NCBI RefSeq assembly: GCF_004151235.1
Contig: NZ_JUIV01000022.1
Coordinates: forward strand, 1 to 64,000
Length of the DNA stretch: 64,000 nt
Direction: 5' to 3'
Source of the DNA: Flavobacterium anhuiense
Lineage (GTDB): Bacteria; Bacteroidota; Bacteroidia; Flavobacteriales; Flavobacteriaceae
Positions 52,101 through 59,606 of this stretch are shown here, in pieces. Position numbers and translations under genes: made by a program. Position 1 is the stretch's first letter; every line of letters starts with the position of its first letter. The notes below the pieces were generated by a model that was given only the letters and a program-made list of their open reading frames with translations, searched no databases and was not told where the DNA came from.

Positions 52101-52292
52101 TGTAATTTGCGATTCAATAATGTCGGCATTGGCACCAGTATAATTGGTACGAATAGATACTTGCGCAGGGTCAATAGAAGGGAATTCTCGAACACCTAAA
52201 AAAGTATAACCAATAAAACCGAATAATATAATTAATAAATTCAGTACTATGGTTAAAACAGGTCTTCTTATACTTGTAGTTGATAAACTCAT
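49194..52292 (-). CDS. Efflux RND transporter permease (HAE1/AcrB family)
   Basis: A 1032-aa proton-driven inner-membrane pump. It shows the RND duplication: TTSIRRPVLTIVLNLLIILFG at the start, TNYTGANADIIESQITEPLEKAVNAI in the porter domain, and VLATGLVVDDGIVVTENIFKK with the proton-relay Asp pair in TM4. LIGLVTKNGILIVEFANQLREQG follows in the second half, then ARLRPILMTSLAIALGALP. Complete. Substrates (drugs, detergents or bile-like compounds) cannot be told. Coupled with the upstream adaptor (86 bp) and downstream channel (36 bp). Confidence 0.95.
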   Translation of the reverse strand: MSLSTTSIRRPVLTIVLNLLIILFGFIGYTFLGVREFPSIDPAQVSIRTNYTGANADIIESQITEPLEKAVNAIDGIRNITSSSNQGSSNITIEFNLDKDLEEAANDVRDKVSQAIRNLPQDIDAPPVVSKADADSDAIISMTVQSDSRNSLELSDYAENVISQRLETIPGVSGVQIWGQKRYAMRLWIDPAKLTAYGCTVADVRTALNAQNVELPSGKLTGNNTELTVKTIGNLSKAEEFNNIIIRTDGDKIVRLSDVGGAELGPENIETKLSQSGLPMIGLAIVPMPGANYLDISKEFYKKYEALKKDLPKDIKLNIALDNTIFVKKSVLEVAETLGISVILVIIIIYLFFRDWAIAFRPLIDIPVSLIATFFIMWLFGFSINVLTLLAIVLATGLVVDDGIVVTENIFKKVEEGMSPIEAAIKGSNEIFYAVISISVTLAAVFLPVIFLEGFVGRLFREFGVVIGAAVLISAFVSLTLTPMLNAYLMKGGEQKKSKFYIKTEPFFEKMNSSYAEALTKFMDRKWISFPILIACFGLIYLFFTILPKETAPYDDRSSVTMRMTMPEGSSYEYTDRFMQEISKLVDDSIPEKKVSLVITAPGFGASATNTGFIRLSLKEPDERTVSQKDIADKLTKWTKQYPDAKTAVIQQPTIAVNRRGGLPIQYIIQAPNFDKLREKIPLFMNEVNKSDVFSTTDVNLKFNKPEINVSIDRAKAESLGISILDIAQTLQLSLSGQRFGYFIKNGKQYQVIGQFDQKDRSKPLDLTSIFVKNKNGQLIQMDNVVKVYEQSNPPQLYHNNRYMSATVSAGLAPGKSMGEGIEEMNRIKAKVLDESFTTDLAGESRDFVESSSNTSFAFGLALLLIFLILAAQFESFIDPFIIILTVPMAVAGALFSLWLFNQTWNIFSQIGTVMLIGLVTKNGILIVEFANQLREQGKPKLEAILEASEARLRPILMTSLAIALGALPIALSLGAASTSRIGMGVVIVGGTIFSLALTLFVIPAIYYMWSRARKHYPEFDHIDEYERESIK

Positions 52293-52378
52293 TTGTAATT
52301 TTAGATTTTAAAGTTCAGATTTTAGAATAATAAGTTTTAAAAACTCATAACTCATAATCCAAAACTCATAACTTTGAA

Positions 52379-53437
52379 TTATTTTACTTTAACTTTAATT
52401 GGAGCTTCGTCTTTTAATGACATAACACCGCTTGTGATCAAAGTATCTCCAGGTTTTAATCCTGCTAAAATTAAAATTGAAGAATCTGTTCTTGTTGTTG
52501 CATCAACCATTACTTCTTTAGCTTGGCCATTATTAGCGATATATACTTTTTTACCGTCTTGAATAGGTACGATTGCTTGAGAAGGAACAACTATGGCATC
52601 TTTAATGATATTTAAAGGCAATTTGATATCTGCAAAAGTTCCAGGAAAAAGTTTTCCGTCAATATTGTCGGCAAGGGCACGAATTTGAAGTGTACGCGTT
52701 GCTACAGCTACTTCTGGTTCAATAGCATAAATTTTTGCATTGTAAGTTTTGTCAGAACCAGAAACCTTAAAATCGATTACAGATCCTGATCTTACTTCTG
52801 AAGCGTATTTTTCTGGAATTGAAAAAGTGATTTTTAATTTGCTTGTATTCACCAGTTTCGCCACTAAAACAGTTGGAGTAATATAAGTTCCAGGTGAGAT
52901 ATTACGCAAACCTATTTTTCCCGAAAAAGGAGCTCTCACAGAAGTTTTAGAAATTTGAGCTCTAATTAATTGGCTTTGAGCTTGGGCAGAAGCAAGGTCG
53001 GCTTTTGCAACATCTGCCTCTTCTTGGCTGATTGCCTCTTTTTGCAACAGTAATTTGGCTCTTCTAGCATTTTCAGCAGCCAAATCTTCTTTGGTTAAAG
53101 CTTGTCTTAATTGCGCTTTTAGTTCAATATCATTTACCTTAAGAAGAACTTGTCCTTTTGTAACATTGGCACCTTCGTTAAAAAATATTCCTTCAACAAT
53201 TCCTGACACCTCACTATGAATTTCTACTTGTTCATTTGCTTCAATAGATCCTGATAATGCTAAATTATTGTCAAAAGTGGCAGTTTTTATTACGATTCCA
53301 TTAACAGTTGTTGGAGATTTTTTGTCGTTAAACTTTTTAGAGTCATCGTTTTTGCCCTTATTAGATATAATTCTGTAGGTAATAAATCCTCCAATTGTAA
53401 TAATTAAAAGGGTGTAAATGAGGTGTTTTACTTTCAT
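52379..53437 (-). CDS. RND efflux periplasmic adaptor (membrane fusion protein)
   Basis: A 352-aa adaptor of the HlyD/AcrA type: N-terminal membrane anchor (LIYTLLIITIGGFITYRII), biotinyl-lipoyl half-motifs (NEQVEIHSEVSGIVEGIFFNEGANVTKGQVLLKV and ISKTSVRAPFSGKIGLRNISPGTYITP), a short helical hairpin (LRQALTKEDLAAENARRAKLLLQKEAISQEE) and C-terminal beta domains. First gene of the efflux operon, read before the permease and the channel. It joins pump and channel across the periplasm. Confidence 0.93.
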   Translation of the reverse strand: MKVKHLIYTLLIITIGGFITYRIISNKGKNDDSKKFNDKKSPTTVNGIVIKTATFDNNLALSGSIEANEQVEIHSEVSGIVEGIFFNEGANVTKGQVLLKVNDIELKAQLRQALTKEDLAAENARRAKLLLQKEAISQEEADVAKADLASAQAQSQLIRAQISKTSVRAPFSGKIGLRNISPGTYITPTVLVAKLVNTSKLKITFSIPEKYASEVRSGSVIDFKVSGSDKTYNAKIYAIEPEVAVATRTLQIRALADNIDGKLFPGTFADIKLPLNIIKDAIVVPSQAIVPIQDGKKVYIANNGQAKEVMVDATTRTDSSILILAGLKPGDTLITSGVMSLKDEAPIKVKVK

Positions 53438-53915
53438 AAAATTGAGGTGAATATAGATTTTAGGTTTTTGTCTTTTAGCAAGCTTACAAATTTAACTTTT
53501 TGATGTGAAATCGGAAGCCGTTAGCTTTTATTTAACATTTGTATGTACAAAGGTTTGCATTTAGACTGTATGTGAACAAAAAGGTTTAATTAAAAGTTAA
53601 TTTTTTTAGCGGAAATAAATAAAACTTTAGTAAAAGTGTGTTTTGTTATATTCTCTAAAGGCAGGCTGTTTCTGCAATGCAAGAATTTTTACACAATTTG
53701 TCTGATTTTTTTTGCACTTTATCGATTTTATTTGTAACATTGATATGTTAAACAAAATGAAAAAGTTTGAGATAAAAGCTAACGGTTGCGTTTGGTTTTT
53801 ATGTTAAAATACGTATGTAGAAGTTGTTTTTTTTGGTTTTTGATTATATATAATGAATAATTATATTAACAAGTGTTTATTCTTTGTTGTTGAATAATGT
53901 TAAAAAAAATAATTT
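53438..53915. other. Intergenic region upstream of the efflux operon
   Basis: On the minus strand TAAATTTG (53487-53494) is a candidate TAnnTTTG box for the efflux operon, without a clear TTG partner. The remainder is AT-rich with no visible gene or repeat. Confidence 0.35.
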
Positions 53916-54515
53916 ATGAAGAAAAAATTACTTCTCAGTTTATGGTTTACATTTTTACTTCTTGCAATTGGTTATCTGTTTTGGCAGAATGAGTTTAAAT
54001 ACAGTCTTCCAACTCCCATACCAAAGAACTATCATGCAATAGCAATGGGATCTAAAGTAGAACTTGGTCCATGTTGTGCTTTTGATAATAAGCCCATCTT
54101 CATACATTTTTTTAATCCCGAATGTCCATGTTCGCGATTCAATGTGCCACATGTAAAAAGTTTGATAAAAAAATACGGAGATCAGATCAATTTTAAAATC
54201 GTGGTGTTAAACAAAAAGAAGAGTTTTACCATAGATGAAATTCAAGAAAAATTTGATGCTCAAATTCCTGTTTATTTTGATGAATCGATTGCTAAAAATT
54301 GTGGCGTAATTTCGACACCTCAGGCAGTTTTGTTAGACCAGTCGCATAATTTGTATTACAGGGGCAATTACAATAAAACCAGATATTGCACCGATTCGCA
54401 GAGCAATTATGCTCAAATGGCGATAGATTCTCTTTTAAGCCGAAAAGACAATCCGTCTTTTAACGCTTTGGCTCTCAGAGCTTACGGATGTTCATTACCA
54501 AAATGTACTAAATAA
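53916..54515 (+). CDS. Membrane-anchored thioredoxin-like protein
   Basis: A 199-aa protein with one N-terminal membrane segment (LLSLWFTFLLLAIGYLFW) and a periplasmic thioredoxin-like fold: FDNKPIFIHFFNPECPCSRFNVPHV has the CxC/Cys arrangement where thioredoxins have CxxC, then INFKIVVLNK, and GVISTPQAVLLDQ as the cis-Pro strand. Extra cysteines occur before (LGPCCAF) and at the end (YGCSLPKCTK). It resembles small Bacteroidota redoxin-like proteins of the DUF6436 kind, but this name is uncertain. It lies 32 bp before the membrane protein gene at 54548. Confidence 0.75.
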   Translation: MKKKLLLSLWFTFLLLAIGYLFWQNEFKYSLPTPIPKNYHAIAMGSKVELGPCCAFDNKPIFIHFFNPECPCSRFNVPHVKSLIKKYGDQINFKIVVLNKKKSFTIDEIQEKFDAQIPVYFDESIAKNCGVISTPQAVLLDQSHNLYYRGNYNKTRYCTDSQSNYAQMAIDSLLSRKDNPSFNALALRAYGCSLPKCTK

Positions 54516-54547
54516 CTATTTTTCCAAAAACCCAAAAACTAAAACCT

Positions 54548-55402
54548 ATGAAAACAAAAGCTAGCTTAAACGAACAAGATTATCTGCACAGTTTTATGTC
54601 TACAATGACACAAAAATCAGATACGATTATTAATTATGTACTTGCAGTATATTTTCTTCTGGGTATCGGACTGTCTTTTAAATACGATACTTTTGAAATT
54701 GGCGTTGGTGTTGGAACGCTAAATCTTTTGTTGTACTACTCGGCAAAATTTTTTATGAAAAACTCTAAATTTTACCAGTACGTTTTATCAGTTGTCTTAG
54801 CTATTTTTATGGCACAATACATCTATCAGATGCATGGCATGTTCGAAATGCATTTTACTGTATTTATAGCGAGTACAATCTTGATTATTTATCAGAACTG
54901 GAAACTTCAAATTCCGCTTACTTTACTTGTTGTTCTACATCATGCTGGATTAGCTTATCTTCAAAACTATATTTATAATGATGCCAACGGATTTCAGGTT
55001 TACTTTTCTCAGGTAAATTTTGATCTTGAAACCCTAATTATTCACACTATTTTGGCTGCTGTAGTATTTTTTATGAACGGCTATTGGGCATATTATTTTA
55101 AAGAACACAGCGAAAATCATATCTCAAAAATTTCAGATGAATATGAATTGGAAAACATGAAACTGGCTTCTGCAAAATACAGTTCAATGTCAGCTACAAA
55201 AGATTATAATGATTTTATTCATAGAACAACTTTAGATTTAAAACTGCCTGTAAATTCTGTTTTAAAACTAATTGATGTTTCAAAAGGGCATACAGACAAC
55301 GACAAATTGCTTAGTTATCTTGAAATGATGAGAGAAAGTGCAAAGAAAATTGATGATTTAGTCAATGACATACATGTAAAATCTACAAATAGCAGAAATT
55401 AA
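54548..55402 (+). CDS. Six-helix membrane protein with degenerate histidine-kinase dimerisation domain
   Basis: A 284-aa protein with six predicted membrane helices (residues ~27-190) and a cytoplasmic tail. The tail (HRTTLDLKLPVNSVLKLIDVSKG and then YLEMMRESAKKIDDLVNDIH) has the spacing of a HisKA dimerisation domain (HDLKAPLNSIxGL..). The phospho-accepting His is replaced by Leu in TTLDLKLP, and no ATPase domain follows. It is therefore probably a signalling-inactive relative or a scaffold that pairs with true kinases. Neighbours are a redoxin-like gene upstream and a PAS protein downstream. Confidence 0.65.
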   Translation: MKTKASLNEQDYLHSFMSTMTQKSDTIINYVLAVYFLLGIGLSFKYDTFEIGVGVGTLNLLLYYSAKFFMKNSKFYQYVLSVVLAIFMAQYIYQMHGMFEMHFTVFIASTILIIYQNWKLQIPLTLLVVLHHAGLAYLQNYIYNDANGFQVYFSQVNFDLETLIIHTILAAVVFFMNGYWAYYFKEHSENHISKISDEYELENMKLASAKYSSMSATKDYNDFIHRTTLDLKLPVNSVLKLIDVSKGHTDNDKLLSYLEMMRESAKKIDDLVNDIHVKSTNSRN

Positions 55403-55479
55403 AATTTTATCTTCCGATTAAAATTGGAATCAATTTTTCCCCAAAAAAATAAGATAATATTAATTTTTAAACCTGCTAT

Positions 55480-55824
55480 ATGTTTAAGCATGATTTGCCT
55501 ACAGCAGTACCTACGCTGCACAATCTTAAAAAAATTATTGATGATTTTTTAAACGAAAGTATCACATTAAATTCAATTGAAAAAATTGGCGCTCAGTCTG
55601 AGTTTGAAATGGAAGTCAGAGAAATTTTCAAAGACTATCGAAATAATTCTAATGTGTACGATCTTGATTTTCAGTATAAAAAGCTTATTCAGATCGTGAA
55701 TGATATTCGTAATCTGAATCTTGCTGTCAATAATCAGATTCCAGAATGGCTGGAAAATGAGCTAGAAGCAGTTTTTCTTAAAATCAGGAATATTCTGCTT
55801 GTCTTGGAGATCGAGTCAAATTGA
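55480..55824 (+). CDS. Small helical hypothetical protein between sensory genes
   Basis: A 114-aa soluble protein predicted to be all helical (LHNLKKIIDDFLNES, FEMEVREIFKDYRN, YKKLIQIVNDIRNLN, LENELEAVFLKIRNILLVLE). It has no signal or membrane segment and no known family. It lies 78 bp after the six-helix protein gene and 61 bp before the PAS gene on the same strand, so the three probably share a transcript. Helical-bundle form fits a signalling adaptor, which is a guess. Confidence 0.6.
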   Translation: MFKHDLPTAVPTLHNLKKIIDDFLNESITLNSIEKIGAQSEFEMEVREIFKDYRNNSNVYDLDFQYKKLIQIVNDIRNLNLAVNNQIPEWLENELEAVFLKIRNILLVLEIESN

Positions 55825-55884
55825 AGGTTTAAGGATTCATTTTATACGCTTATTGAATTGTAAATTAATTTAAATGTAAAATTT

Positions 55885-56490
55885 ATGGATACCAGATTAC
55901 ACCGTCCTACACCTTCTGATAGAGAAGTGGACTGGAATAAAAATAAAGTACTGCTAAGTAAAACTGATAAAAAGGGAACCATTTTATACGCGAATGAAGA
56001 CTTTATAGATGTTTCTGGTTATGATGAATTTGAACTTGTGGGTCAGCCGCATAACATAATTCGCCATCCAGATATGCCTAAGGTTATTTTTAAATTCTTG
56101 TGGGATAGCATTAAGTCTAGCGAAAATATCCATGTCATCATAAAGAACATGGCTAAAACAGGCCGTTATTACTGGGTTGTAACCGATTTTAAAATTGTAG
56201 CAGATACCGATGGTGAGATTGTAGGTTTCTTTTGTACGCGAAAATCGGTTCCGAACGATATCATTGTAAAATTTATAGAGCCTTTGTACAAGAAACTTTT
56301 GCAGATTGAAGAAACCAGTGGTATGCACGCTTCAGAAGAGTATTTGGTAGGTTTTCTAGAAGAAAGAAAGAAAACTTACATGGAGTATATCGATCATTTA
56401 ATCGCAACAGGTAAAGACGATAAAAACAAAATAAGCAAAGGTTTGTTCAGCGGGCTTTTTGAAAAAAAGAATGATGTAAAAAAGAAATAA
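55885..56490 (+). CDS. PAS-domain protein, Aer-like
   Basis: A 201-aa soluble protein. Residues ~20-130 form a PAS domain very like that of the aerotaxis receptor Aer (DKKGTILYANEDFIDVSGYDEFELVGQPHNIIRHPDMPKVIFKFLWDSIKS, then GRYYWVVTDFKIV). Aer binds FAD, and the RHPDMP segment is conserved here. After the PAS domain is a short helical part (EEYLVGFLEERKKTYMEYIDHLI) and a Lys-rich tail. There is no methyl-accepting or kinase domain. It may sense redox state and signal through the neighbouring membrane protein. Confidence 0.85.
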   Translation: MDTRLHRPTPSDREVDWNKNKVLLSKTDKKGTILYANEDFIDVSGYDEFELVGQPHNIIRHPDMPKVIFKFLWDSIKSSENIHVIIKNMAKTGRYYWVVTDFKIVADTDGEIVGFFCTRKSVPNDIIVKFIEPLYKKLLQIEETSGMHASEEYLVGFLEERKKTYMEYIDHLIATGKDDKNKISKGLFSGLFEKKNDVKKK

Positions 56491-56619
56491 TCAACTATAT
56501 ACTTCATTGTTTCTAAAAAAAATATTCGACCCCAACTAAAATTTGTCCCCCAGCAAAACTAAATCACATGAATATTAGAATTCAATGAAGTATTTTTTTA
56601 GGCTCAAAGTCCCAAAGTA

Positions 56620-56667
56620 GCAAAGGCTCAAAGGTTTTTCTTTTAGATTAAACCTTTGAGCCTTTGC
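56620..56667 (-). terminator. Terminator hairpin after recG
   Basis: Perfect 18-bp arms GCAAAGGCTCAAAGGTTT / AAACCTTTGAGCCTTTGC with a 12-nt loop, about 20 bp beyond the recG stop. It is embedded in CTTTG-rich near-repeats. Confidence 0.75.
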
Positions 56668-56686
56668 ATCTATGTGCCTTTGCACC

Positions 56687-58795
56687 TTAACTAATATAAT
56701 TCCAAATATTTTTTTTCTTAGTTAATTCGATAAAGATATTTCTTAAAACAGCATGCTCAGGTTTTTGAAGAGCTGAATCTTCTCTTAAGATTTTCATGGC
56801 ATAATTTCTTGCCAATGAAAGAATTTCCCTGTCTTTTACAATATCTGCAATTTGGAGGTTTAATACACCACTTTGCTGTGTACCCATCATGTCTCCTGGA
56901 CCTCGGAGTTTTAAATCTACTTCGGCAATTTCAAAACCGTCATTGGTTTGTACCATGGTTTCCATTCTGGTTTTACTATCAGAACTTAATTTATGGCCAG
57001 TCATTAAGATGCAATAACTTTGCTCCGCACCACGACCGACACGACCGCGCAGCTGGTGCAATTGCGAAAGCCCAAATCTTTCGGCACTTTCTATAATCAT
57101 TACACTGGCGTTTGGCACGTTTACACCAACTTCAATTACGGTTGTAGCAACCATGATATTGGTTTTTCCTTCAGAGAAACGCTTCATTTCTGCATCTTTA
57201 TCTACAGGTTTCATTTTTCCGTGAAGTATCGAAATAGAATATTGAGGCAATGGAAAATCACGAGAAATGCTTTCGTAACCATCCATCAAATCCTTATAAT
57301 CCATTTTTTCAGATTCCTGAATCAGCGGATATACAATATAAATCTGTCTTCCTTTTGCAATTTCGTCACGAAGAAATTTCCAAACTTTCAAGCGATTTGT
57401 GTCATAGCGATGTACAGTTTGAATCGGTTTCCTTCCTGGCGGTAATTCGTCAATAACCGAAATATCCAAATCACCATATAAACTCATTGCCAAAGTCCTC
57501 GGAATAGGAGTGGCGGTCATAACCAAAACGTGTGGCGGAATATCATTTTTTTTCCACAACTTCGATCTTTGCTCCACACCAAAACGATGCTGCTCATCAA
57601 TCACAGCCAAACCTAGGTTCTGAAATTGCACTTTATCTTCCAATAAAGCATGAGTTCCAATAAGAATTTTAAGTTCTCCACTTTCCAGTTCTTCATGAAT
57701 AATTTTTCTTTCTGAAGTTTTGGTGGAACCTGTTAATATTCGAATATTGATATTTAATGTTTTAGCAAATTCCGACAATCCAAGAAAATGCTGATTTGCC
57801 AAGATTTCTGTCGGTGCCATCAAACACGCCTGAAAACCATTGTCAATTGCTAAAAGCATGCTCATAAAAGCCACAATCGTTTTTCCAGAACCTACGTCAC
57901 CTTGAAGCAAACGGTTCATTTGAGCATTGCTTCCCATATCAGTCCTGATTTCTTTGATTACTCTTTTTTGAGCATTCGTTAAATCAAAAGGAAGGTGATT
58001 TTTATAAAATTCATTAAAAAGTTCGCCCACTTTATCAAATGGATGCCCTTTTATTTTATGTTTTCGAATAAGATTTTTTGTAATTAACTGTAGCTGAATA
58101 AAGAATAATTCTTCAAATTTCAGTCTGAATTGCGCTTTCGCTAAAATCTCAGCGCTTTTCGGAAAATGAATATTGAATAATGCCGCACGTTTCGGAATCA
58201 GCTTTAATTCTTCGATCAAGAATGGAGGAAAAGTTTCGGTAAACAGCGCTTGTGTTTCCAAAAAAAGCTGTTCCATTAATTTATTAATCGTACGATTCGA
58301 AATGCCTTTGTTTGCTAAAGCTTCTGTCGAAGGATAAACAGGCTGCATAGCCGAGCGTAAACTTCTCTCGTGTTCGCTAAGCAATTCAATTTCAGGATGT
58401 GCCATGCTGAATTGACTTCCGTAAAGCGAACATTTTCCAAAAATTACTAAGGGTTCATTGATCTTTAAACTTTCGCGGATCCATTTATGACCTTGAAACC
58501 AATTTAAATCAATTTGTCCTGTGTCATCAACAAAACTAGCCACAAGGCGTTTTTTGTTTTTAGCAAATTCAACGGTTTTAATGTTGATTATTTTACCGAT
58601 AATCTGAACTTCAGAACCCGTATTCTGCAATTCGTTAATCTTATAATAACGCGTTCTATCAATATATCGATTTGGAAAAAGATTAACTAAATCTCCATAT
58701 TTATGAATGCCCAATTCCTTACGAAGAAGCTGACCACGACTGGGACCAACACCTTTCAAGTATTCAATTGGAGTTTCGAGAAGATTATTAGACAT
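56687..58795 (-). CDS. recG: ATP-dependent DNA helicase RecG
   Basis: A 702-aa branched-DNA helicase that reverses stalled replication forks. Wedge domain with OB-fold at the N-terminus (GSEVQIIGKIINIKTVEF, DLNWFQGHKWI), Walker A GDVGSGKT, DEQHRFG (DExH box), MTATPIPRTLAM, and QLRGRVGRGAEQSYC near the end. Complete and of normal length. Single gene on the minus strand. Core genome. Confidence 0.96.
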   Translation of the reverse strand: MSNNLLETPIEYLKGVGPSRGQLLRKELGIHKYGDLVNLFPNRYIDRTRYYKINELQNTGSEVQIIGKIINIKTVEFAKNKKRLVASFVDDTGQIDLNWFQGHKWIRESLKINEPLVIFGKCSLYGSQFSMAHPEIELLSEHERSLRSAMQPVYPSTEALANKGISNRTINKLMEQLFLETQALFTETFPPFLIEELKLIPKRAALFNIHFPKSAEILAKAQFRLKFEELFFIQLQLITKNLIRKHKIKGHPFDKVGELFNEFYKNHLPFDLTNAQKRVIKEIRTDMGSNAQMNRLLQGDVGSGKTIVAFMSMLLAIDNGFQACLMAPTEILANQHFLGLSEFAKTLNINIRILTGSTKTSERKIIHEELESGELKILIGTHALLEDKVQFQNLGLAVIDEQHRFGVEQRSKLWKKNDIPPHVLVMTATPIPRTLAMSLYGDLDISVIDELPPGRKPIQTVHRYDTNRLKVWKFLRDEIAKGRQIYIVYPLIQESEKMDYKDLMDGYESISRDFPLPQYSISILHGKMKPVDKDAEMKRFSEGKTNIMVATTVIEVGVNVPNASVMIIESAERFGLSQLHQLRGRVGRGAEQSYCILMTGHKLSSDSKTRMETMVQTNDGFEIAEVDLKLRGPGDMMGTQQSGVLNLQIADIVKDREILSLARNYAMKILREDSALQKPEHAVLRNIFIELTKKKNIWNYIS

Positions 58796-59054
58796 TCGAA
58801 GATTTAGATTTTTTTTGAAGCAAGATTAAAAGGGGCAAGAAGAAAGAAAAAGATAATGTTTGTCTTTTCTCTTTGTTCTATATTCTTTTCTCTTTTTAGA
58901 AAGCGAAGATAAATTTTAATTGGGAATTTTGAAAATGAATTATCGTTTTCAACTATTTGAATATTAACTTACCGTTAAATAGTTAAATGCAGACGCAACC
59001 ATTTTAAGAAAGTAAAATCTTAATAATAATAGTTAACCATCAAAAACTTTAAAA

Positions 59055-59477
59055 ATGAAAAAAATTGGACTTTTAATTGTAATGTTTGCTTCTTTAATTT
59101 CTTGCTCAAATGACGATTCAAACAATAAGGCAGATACAGCCATTACAGATTATTATGGAAAATGGGTGCAATATAATGAACCTAAGAATGATCATCCTTC
59201 TTCAAATCAGTATTCTTATATTTTTAATAAGGATAATACATTTTCAAAAACCAGAGTATATGAAAATATCAATGTAACGCTGACAGGAACTTTTGAGATT
59301 ATAACCAAAGATAATCTTACTCGTTTTGTATTAACTTATAAAGAGAAAAAGGACAATTCATTTATTTCGAGCTGTGGAGGTGGTTTGATAGAAAGTTTTA
59401 CTCTGGACAAGTCGGCAAAATTAATAGATGATGCTCGTGCATGTGATGCCAGTTTCGTATTTACGAAATTAAATTAA
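59055..59477 (+). CDS. Small lipocalin-like lipoprotein
   Basis: A 140-aa exported lipoprotein (lipobox SLISC, Cys about residue 17), then an acidic Asn/Asp linker and a beta-rich domain (YGKWVQYNEP, YSYIFNKDNTFSKTRVY, VTLTGTFEIIT, TRFVLTYKEKKD). This is the up-and-down barrel pattern of Bacteroidota lipocalin-like proteins. It ends FVFTKLN. Two cysteines (SSCGGG, ARACDAS) could form a disulfide. A terminator follows. Binding partner unknown. Confidence 0.75.
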   Translation: MKKIGLLIVMFASLISCSNDDSNNKADTAITDYYGKWVQYNEPKNDHPSSNQYSYIFNKDNTFSKTRVYENINVTLTGTFEIITKDNLTRFVLTYKEKKDNSFISSCGGGLIESFTLDKSAKLIDDARACDASFVFTKLN

Positions 59478-59498
59478 AATTTAATATTACAACTTGTC

Positions 59499-59529
59499 AA
59501 ACTCCGTTAGTTTCCTGACGGGGTTTTTT
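59499..59529 (+). terminator. Intrinsic terminator
   Basis: AAACTCCGT / ACGGGGTTT stem followed by T5, 21 bp after the lipoprotein gene. Confidence 0.7.
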
Positions 59530-59606
59530 ATTTAACGTCAGTATTGTTTTAATAAAAAAGATAATTACTAGATTTGTTTAAACATTCAAATTATAAGCCT
59601 CAAATT

